This document shows, piece after piece, positions 1 to 9,282 of a stretch of DNA of 22,500 nt. A program made the translations under genes and the position numbers. The notes beneath the pieces were generated by a model. The model was not told the origin of the DNA. It made no database searches and saw only the letters and a list, made by a program, of their open reading frames with translations. Within the stretch, counting starts at the first letter, position 1; each line of letters starts with the position of its first letter. Origin of the DNA: Chara braunii (Eukaryota > Streptophyta > Charophyceae > Charales > Characeae); the NCBI GenBank assembly GCA_003427395.1, contig BFEA01000133.1, positions 2,952,561-2,975,060 on the forward strand, given 5' to 3'.

Positions 1-716
1 GGTCCTATTAGGGGTTCTGGACCCCTTTTTTTTTTTTGCAGGGTGCTGACCACCCCCGGCGGGTCGGCAGGTTGGCAGCTGACCAGTCAAGGGCCACCGA
101 CCGTCGGGGTGTGCGACACTGGAACTTAGCATAAAAGTTACAAGGGCAAAAAATGTTTAAAAATCATGCAGTCGACCAGTCAAGGGCCGCCGACCGCCGG
201 GGTGTGCGACACTGGAACTGAGCATAAAAGTTAAAAGGGCAAAAAATGTTTAAAAATCACCAAATTCTGCCGTCTCAACATTTTGCACAGCAGCTGCCCC
301 ACCCCGCCTTGACACCTACCCACCCACCAAACTGGTCCATGACAAGCGTGTGACTTGAGGATTTCATCGGGATCATTGGGATCAGTGGCGGTTTAAGAAT
401 GTAAGTGGTGGCAAAGCTGACGCTTTGAGGATCCATGAGAGCTCAGCGTTGTCTTCAAGATTGGTATCTGAGCAGTTGAGATGTCATATCTGGGATGGCC
501 AAGGTGAAACGGCAGTGATCAGCCTTATCTTATGCTGGTTATGGTTGGCAAGGGCGTACCCACTCTAGGGCTTTACTGGATGTATCACGGTAGTTAGGAC
601 GAGGTTTTGTCAAAAAGTTTCAGGGGAGTATCACCTATCATGTTCTTGTGGTGGATGCTGGTGAGTTGTTTCACTGACAAAGTACTGTTATGGCTGGTTG
701 TCTTCGATTATGGCAG
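1..716. other. Upstream intron of TBCCD1 with a 93-bp tandem duplication
   Basis: Two direct copies (81-166 and 174-259, period 93) share most bases, including GACACTGGAACT and AAAATGTTTAAAAATCA. They are GC-rich at the left and A-rich at the right. From 260 to 716 nothing recognisable is present. A short acceptor/donor-bounded patch at 624-658 does not give a TBCCD1-like peptide in the required phase. Confidence 0.6.
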
Positions 717-821
717 GTGTCGCATTGCCACGACTCAGTGGTGTATGCATTGGCCCCGCTCAAATATGCCACAGTCTGTGGCTGCACGGATAGCATTGTT
801 GTACTTGGGGCAGTTGGCAAG
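717..821 (+). CDS. TBCCD1: TBCCD1 exon a (35 codons, C-CAP beta-helix)
   Basis: The acceptor is ATTATGGCAG before 717 and the donor is GTCTGT after 821. The translation starts VSHCHDSVVYALAPLKYATV and ends VVLGAVGK. The turns of the right-handed beta-helix repeat (C-x-D-S-x-V) are visible. The codon reading is set by phase-0 joining to the next exon. The exon before it is not recognisable in 1-716. Confidence 0.9.
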
Positions 822-945
822 GTCTGTCTCTTCGCCCTCTCGACTATTGATAATTGTGTGAGAATTGGATCAGAAGGCATGTGAGCCACTCTCCGCATGG
901 TTGTCAGAGGTTAATGATAACTTGCACCATGTCTTCGATTGTCAC

Positions 946-1010
<65 letters not shown>

Positions 1011-4000
1011 CTCTCTCTCTCTCTCTCTCTCGCAGACGTGCACACCTTGTTGTCATGATGATGAGATTCGATCCTTTGTTTGAAGGTTCCTCACCCTTGC
1101 TCAAATGCTTGAATGATGGTCGTCTGGGTCGGAACTGAGCCGTTGCCCCTGCATAGGGGGCTAACAAATTCTCTTTTTTTCCGCCGTTCTTTTTCTTTTC
1201 CGTTGTTTTTTCAGTTTGGGTGCTCCTTTGGGACTTCCTCTCGGACTTTGTGCACTAATCATTTCCTTGCACCCCTTGGGTGAAACAAGGACCCGTCTTG
1301 GTGCTGTGTTGGCCGAACTCCCTCTGGGCTTGGACACCTTGTTGTCACGATGATGAGATTCGATCCTTTGTTTGAAGGTTCCTCGCCCTTCCTCAAATGC
1401 TTGAATGATGGTCGTCTGGGTCGGAACTGAGCCGTTGCCCCTGCATAGGGGGCTAACAAACTCTCTTTTTTTCCGCCGTTCTTTTTCTTTTCCGTTGTTT
1501 TTTCAGTTTGGGTGCTCCTTTTGGACTTCCTCTCGGACTTTGTGCACTAATCATTTCCTTGCACCCCTTGGGTGAAACAAGGACCTGTCTTGGTGCTGTG
1601 TTGGCCGAACTCCCTCTGGGCTTGGGTTATGTGCGTGCTGCCTGTCAAGCAGAACAAACATGCTGTATGCAAAGAGCCCGCAATCTTCACCTTGGTGGAC
1701 TGCAAAAAAAAGTGACACACCTTTTGTCCTGGGAAGAAACAGAACACTGCCTTGCAGTCAGGGAAAAGTGCCGTACCGCCTTGTCTTGTCTTGGGCAGAA
1801 GCAGGACACTGAGCCGCGTTGCTGTGATGCAGCATACCGTCTTTGTCTGTTGCAGAGTCAGCACACCAAGGTGCCTGGGTGTGCTGCACCACACCGTCTC
1901 GTCTTGAGCAAAAGCAGCACAACATGGTGGCCTGCTGTGATGCAGCACAGCATCTCACCACGGTGCTTTGGTGTGATGAACCTCACTGTGTCTTGTGCTG
2001 GGCAAAAGGACGCCGTGGTGGCTTTCTGCTCTGCAACAGTGTCTTGACTTGGGGCAGTGGGCGTCCATGGCTGGCTGGGTGACAGACGTTCCTGAGACTT
2101 ACTGCAAATTCTTTTCAGTGTTTCGGACTGACAGTCTGCTAGGATTGCACGGTTGGTGTGATGGGTGAAGTCTACCACTTTTCTCAGCGGTATCACTAAC
2201 TCTGGGCGATGTAGTGAGTCCTTCCTTCCGACAGACTGTCGGGGTTTGGCCTTGTGATGAGTCAGTGAAAGGTCAACGAAACAGTCTGGCACAGTTGCCA
2301 TTTTCCTGTGCAGTTGTGTATACTGAACATAACGACACAGATGTGTCGCTGAAAGTCCGACGAAAATGTTGTGCACTGTCATGCTTTTTTCATTTTGAAC
2401 ATAACGACACAGATATGTCGCTGAAAGTCCGACAAAAATGTCGTGCACTGTCATGGTTTTTTCATTTTGAACATAACGACATAGATATGTTGCTGAAAGT
2501 CCGATGAAAATGTTGTGCACTGTCATGCTTTTTTCATTTTGTGGAGTTGTGTATTGGAAAAATTCCAACTCACTCATGACAGAAAGAAGAGAAACTAGGA
2601 AAAAGCCGAAGTAAGGAAAGAGAAGTCAGAACTGCACAGGAATAGGCAAAACAACGGGTTTAGTCTTGCTTCATGTCGATTGCTTGGCAAAGTGCACTCC
2701 TTTAGTTGACAAACTGATATATATGTGACAATACTTGACTGGACAGAAGATTGTAAGACATTGTCTCTTCCATTTTGTATCTACTCATCTGGGTCCAAAA
2801 GGGTTTGTCATGGTGAGAGTTGAAAAAAAAAAAAAACCACGAAAATGCATTGGCCCCTGAATGATGATGCCAGCATGACTAGATGGATCAATCTGCACGT
2901 TTATGGAGGTTGCTTTGGTTGAGTAATAGTATGATAAGGGGGCAGGCGCTTACATTACTGAGTAATAATATTGTGCGTTGGACCTTGGATTCAAACTCAT
3001 TTGCAACCGGTTCTGGCCCCACTTTTTCTGGCCCCACTTTTCTGGCGGTATGATTAAGGTTTGAAGGATCCTGGTGCATCTGTTGACATATGCAGGTTGT
3101 GAAGGTTGAACACTGTGAAAGAGTGCAGTTGATTGTGCCATGTGGACGAATTAGGATCGGAAACTGCCGAGAGTGCCTTTTCTATCTTGGAACAAACCAA
3201 AGTCCGCTCGTGCTCGGAAATAACTACAAGATTCAGGTAAGTTGAAGCAGCATGTGTTCTAAACTTCTCACCCCTGCTGTAGGAGGGATTAAATATTTGA
3301 ACAGGGGGAAGACAGTATGTGTGCTATGTTGTGCAACTCGATTCCAAGATGTTCAGTAACCAGAATGCGTCTGAATGATTGTTCTTCTCAGAGTACACAT
3401 GGATAGGGAGATGGACAGATTCATGAATGTCACCCCAAGACGGATATGTGCTGGTGCATTATGACAGAGACAGCGGAGGTTGTAGGGGCCGGTCGAGACA
3501 GGCAGATTCAAGAATGCCAGGTGGATATGCAGATGCTCTTGAATGTTCCGTCGTGGACAGACCAGGTAGTGGGGTTGGATGCCTGCCCGGATTTCTAAGG
3601 GCCACACTGTCTGGCACAAACAGCTCTGGATCCGTATCCAGATAAAAAACGGGCTGCTGTCAGTGGAGAGCCGGACAGTCTGGACCCTAAAAATCTAGCT
3701 TGACAGTCACACGCACTACCTCGCTTTCATGTCTGAAAGACTTGTCGGTATCACTAAGTATGTAACTATCGCTAATTTCCTGCCTGTGACAAGCAGACAA
3801 TCTGGGCCCTCCTATCTTTTGCTGCGAGATGGGCCCGATCGTCTGCTGATCGGTTTTTCTTAGAAGCTGAACCGTCGTACCCGTCCCGTGGTGCCCCACG
3901 CGCGGTACTGGGCCCGCGTGCCTACCGGGGCATTGGGCATTTACCAGGCTCGTGGGCCTACAGGGTGCACCACGTGTGGTACCGACGCGTGGGACCGGGC

Positions 4001-4407
4001 CCGTGTGCCTAACCTGGCATTGGGCATTACCAGGCCTGCGTGCCTACAGGGCCAGTGCCGGTACCGCGAGCTTTACTGGGCCAATGCACGCGCGGAGCAT
4101 ATACTAACCAACTTCAGTGTATGCACTGCCCCGGCCTCTTGACACTCTAAGCTACTCTAAGACTTGAACTACAGACACACTACGCTACTCGAAGACGTTG
4201 TCGACTGGACTCTGCGCTGCTCTACGCGTTCTACACACACACACACACACACACGTGAGCACATACACATGCACAGAATGTTGGGGTTCAACCTCCTGAT
4301 GAGTCGGTGAAAGCCCGACGAAACAGTCTGGCACAGTCATGCTTTTTTTTTAGTGTACTGAATATGACAACACACACACACACACAGGCACACATAAACG
4401 CACCATC

Positions 4408-4440
<33 letters not shown>

Positions 4441-7232
4441 ACACACTATAATGACCGCACGTTGTATTTGGGTGAAGATGGTACCTGGACAATCTTGACC
4501 CTGGCTTTCATGTCTGAATGATTTGTCGGTATGGATGCATAACACAAGGAATCAAGGTCAAAGCCAGCACAGCAAAGTCTGGGGACAGTAGATTTCGGCC
4601 AAGTCAAAGCTATAGGATCAAAAACGAACCTAGAGCCTCTAGAGAGGCTCAGGAAGTCCTCATTTTTCGGTAGGCGTGGGGTGGAAGGGCAGTACTGGTA
4701 CGCCAGTCCCGAAAAGTCTCCAGAAGTCGATCACGGCTACCGATCACACACATTCAGGGTGAGGGAACACACTGGCCGGGATGCAATCTGGGCCTCAAAA
4801 GATCAGAGAGTCTCGGCCGTTCAAGGAGGCAACTTGGGACAGTCCCATCCGAGTAAGGATCACAAAGGACATGCCTGCCTCAGCTCAGGGATTCATTCTA
4901 TATGGCATTGCTGGAGGCTGGAGCGTTGATTGATTGCTAGTGCTGGAGGAAAGCAGGGAAAATCGGGCAGAGAGTGAAAATGGGAGATGCCATAGCTATA
5001 GAGTAGAAGGTGCACTGACACCATTGTTTGGCAGGAGAGGTGAGGTCTGAAGGATAGATAATTTCCCGTTCTCAGAGAGGGCAGCGTGAGAGATGCTTAC
5101 CTGGTCTTGCTTGCTGATGTTGACGTGATGAAAGAAACAGTAATTCAGTTTCTGAAGGCTGGCACTATGTTGATTATTCTTCACTGCGCCCAAGCGAGAT
5201 AGAATTAGGGAGTGGCTTTGCATATTGCTGAGGTGTTGAGGAGAGATATACTGACTTCATCATTGCTAGAGAGCTAGGATGATGAATGTGTAGAACCCAG
5301 AGGAGTACCCTGAGGTAGAAGGGAGAAGCAGAGCGAAGGCACTGTATATCAATTGCCTAATATTTACAAGTGATCCGCCTACTTCTTTCATTCTCTTTAT
5401 GCTGGTTTGCTGTGTTACCTCTTTCCGACCATCATTTAGCATTCCAAGTTACATGCATGATGTTGATGGTGTGAGCTTCTCGGACTTGGGCTCATAACAA
5501 CAGCATGCGTATTTGGTAATCTGCCCTGACCAGTTGGTATGAAATTGTAATCGTCTTGGAACTCCCTCTCATCCTCCTTTCTTTTGCGAGCTCTTCCTGG
5601 GTATGCCCACATTTAATGTTGTCCCTAATTGGCACTTCTGGTTTTCAGCAGGGATGGAAAGCGGCCCTGCCTTAAGTATAAGGCTTGGCTATTGACAATC
5701 ACACTGATCGTCCTATATGGCAATCCAGAAACTTCACGAAATATCAGGGCAATTTAATAGGAGTACACATGATGCATATGTATTAGACAGGTCCCTCGTC
5801 GTCAAAGCTGGGTAGCCAAGCCGGAAGTGCGGCTGGATTTCTAGGGCCAGCTGGACGATCTGAACAGGTGTGGGTTCGGTTCCAGGATCAAAGGTTGCAC
5901 CTTTGTCTGGTGATGAACAGTGGACAGCTTTTCTGGGTTTGGACCCGGGGCTTTCTGCACCAAACCATTGGAACTGTGGAATCTTGCTCTATGTCCAGCC
6001 CCACTACCTAACATGAAGGTAAAGACCGCTTGCCTGAAATGTGAGCTGTCCCAAGTATTAGCACTCTGATTGCTGAAGCACAAATGGTCCCCTGTCTGTT
6101 TTGTGAGGAGATGGTAGCATTGCTGTCAATCCTTCCAGAGGTTCAGGTTGGGCATGGATTTGAAGTTTTGTGTAGGTGGGATCAGGAGGCGTGGGCTCTG
6201 GTTCATGGTATACTTCATGCTTGCAACCCCTCTGTGCTGGGAGGCTATGGGCAAGGTTTCGTGTGGAACCATCCTGGCTTGTCTGAGGTTGGGCTCTGTA
6301 AACAGCTTCCTAAATCTGCAAGCAGCCCATAGATTGAGCTCTGTGAACAGCTCGCTGCAAAACCCTGCCTACAATGGGTGTATTTGGCCTGCTGTTTGTC
6401 TCCCTAGATGGATGCTTAATTGGACTTCTACATTATTCATTTTGAAAGGGAAAGAGAGCAAGGTTTTCCTTATTGCGACTGGAATTGCAAGATTGTCGTT
6501 GGTCAGTGATTGGATCTCTGTCCATACTGCGACAAGACTGAAACCGGTTCGGGAAAAGTTCTTTTGGCCTATTCCTTTGGGTTGGTGCTAGGGCTGAAGT
6601 GGTGTGCAAGTGACTTTTGTTTCCAATTCATGGCCATCTTGGAAATCTGGTGTTGATAAATTGCAACCGCCACCTTGCAATGTTAACGGATGTTGGATGT
6701 TGGTCATTGACGAAAGCATTTGGTGCTTTTTTTGAGTGCTTTCATGTTGTGATGTTTGAAGTCGAATGTGCTGATGTTGATGGGCATTCTTGTGTTTGGT
6801 GCTCGGAGGCAGATAGCTCCATATAATACATTCTATGCTAGACTGGACATGCATCTGGCAGCTGTGAGCGTCGACCCTTCAGTGAACAAGTGGAATGAGC
6901 CTTTGCTGATCACGGCGGCAGAGGCGAGCGATGTGGCTGTATCGAATGACGCTCAAGTGGATCCGTCAACACTACTGCTTGCCCCGGAACGCTTCGTGCC
7001 GTTTGTGGTAAAGAAACACTGTGCCCTTGCTTTGCTGTGTCGGTGGGTTTTTATGAATTAGTTGCGAGCTTAACCCTGTCTTGTGCACATGCAGTTAATT
7101 AGGGTTGCCTTCGTATCTGGAAGAAAGGAGGTTATCTTGGCTAACTTGTTAATAAAACACCAGTGCACATCAAAACCATTCCTGAACTTTACATATGTAT
7201 ATCTCTCACATTTGCGTGTGTTTGTGCTGGGG

Positions 7233-7267
<35 letters not shown>

Positions 7268-7277
7268 TGGAGGAAGG

Positions 7278-7372
<95 letters not shown>

Positions 7373-9069
7373 CGGAGTATAAATTATTTGCTATATGGAA
7401 GATGCACATCGGAATTCCCCTTTTTTTCTGTGTTTCAAAAAGTCTGCCTTCATACAATCATGTCGAACTGTCAGATTGTTCTCTTTGGAAAGTTTATACC
7501 CAGCTTCATTGAATCAATTGGTCAGTGCTTTGGTATGTTCAAAGCTCAGGATGCCGCAGTTAACGCACAGCTGGAAAGATACTTCAACTACCCAATCACT
7601 GTACTTCACTACGTACTCAAGATATGAATTCCAAGAAGGTGGCGTCTCTCTGTCTGTCTCTCTCTCTCTCTGTCTCTCTCTCCCCCTCTTCCTGCCTCTC
7701 TCTCCCTCTCTCTCCCTCTCTCTCCCTCTCTCTCCCTCTCTCTTCCTCTCCCTTTCCCCCAGTTTCTCTGTGTTTGCAGGAAGATACTTCTTTCGAACGT
7801 CTCAATCACTATACTTCCGTTTTTATCGGTGCATAATAATGATGACACCCGGAGTAGTCACCCGGACGGTCGGTGCCCCTGGATTGGTCGGGGGCCGACC
7901 AGCCGACGGTCGGACTGGCCCGCACCTATCGGTCGGGGGTCGGTCGGCACCCTGTATAAAATATATATAATATATATTATGAAACAGAGCTGCACGGTAA
8001 ACCGCAGGCAGAGAGGGAGAAGAGGACAACAAACGAGGGGCTGTGACAAACTGTTTCGTTGGAGATTCACCCACTCATCAGGAGGCTGAACCCTCAACAA
8101 TCTGCAGAATCCCCTATATATATATTTGAGTCCAGAACCTCAAATAACCCCATCAACACCCCATAGCCCCCGCCAACACCCCCATACCACCCTCTAACAC
8201 CCTCATACCCCCCCCTTTAACACCCCACAACCCTCCGATAACCCCCTATACCTCCCTCTGTAAGCCCCACCACCCCCAAAAAGAATTATTCCGGATTTGG
8301 GCTGCTCTCCTCGAGCTGCGCATGACCATGTAATCAGGAAAAAAAAAAAAGTTGTAAGGGAGTCTAATGGCCGCCAACAGGTCCGCCTTCGGGTTGGCCC
8401 AACTGGTAGGCGCGCCTACCGCCTATGGTAGACGTCGGCCGTAGGTGCCAAAACTACCCTTGTTTCTCTCTGTCTGTCTATGCCGCTGTGGCATCTGCTA
8501 CTACACTTATTTCTCTCTGTCTGTCTATGCTGCTGTGGAAGGATTACTTAGTTTCAATGGCCCAATCACTTTCCCTCTTTATCCACGTAGAATAATGATG
8601 GGATCGGCCTTTGTCATAAATGGTTCAACATACTTCAGAAAAAAAAAACACAAAGGTAACAAAAGTGGTGTCCCTTCCGCCTCTCTCTATGTGTAAAAGA
8701 TACTTCATTCAGTGGTTGTGGAACTGTCTTTCTTATTCATCTCTAATAGTGATGAACACTTATTTCTCTCTGTCTGTCTATGCCGCTGTGGAAGGATTAC
8801 TTAGTTTCAATGGCCCAATCACTTTCCCTCTTTATCCACGTAGAATAATGATGGGATCGGCCTTTGTCATAAATGGTTCAACATACTTCAGAAAAAAAAA
8901 ACACAAAGGTAACAAAAGTGGTGTCCCTTCCGCCTCTCTCTATGTGTAAAAGATACTTCATTCAGTGGTTGTGGAACTGTCTTTCTTATTCATCTCTAAT
9001 AATGATGACATTGACCTTTTTGTCACAATTTGCCCAACATACTAAATAATAGAGAAAGATGGAAAAGAA

Positions 9070-9136
<67 letters not shown>

Positions 9137-9235
9137 GCGGGCGCGCGCATTGACCTTTTTGTCATAATTGGCCTAACATACTAAATAATAGGGAGTGGTG
9201 GAAGAAAGTGGCATCTCTCTCTCCCTCTCTCTTTC

Positions 9236-9282
<47 letters not shown>

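Larger units (their letters stand above)
7560..9230. repeat. CT-tract-linked repeat family, about five diverged copies, interrupted by an insertion
   Basis: The copies share the order CT tract, GATACTTCA, CAATCACT-x-TTCC, AATAATGATG, TTTGTCATAATTGGCC, CAACATACT, then GGTGGCATCTCTCT into the next CT tract. Copies are seen near 7578-7650, 7785-7855, 8503-8755, 8756-9008 and, as partial copies, 9008-9075 and 9150-9220. A different GC-rich, hammerhead-bearing block (about 7855-8450) sits between copies and looks inserted. Confidence 0.75.

Noticed and set aside
624-658. Possible extra TBCCD1 exon between an AG and GTGAGT
   Set aside because: In the phase needed to join exon a it reads GVSPIMFLWWML, which is unlike the family. 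The more protein-like frame does not keep the reading frame.
1858-2577. 239-codon minus-strand open frame with a repeated 24-residue peptide
   Set aside because: The repeat peptide arises because the 72-bp hammerhead-like unit is a multiple of three. The rest is minisatellite sequence.
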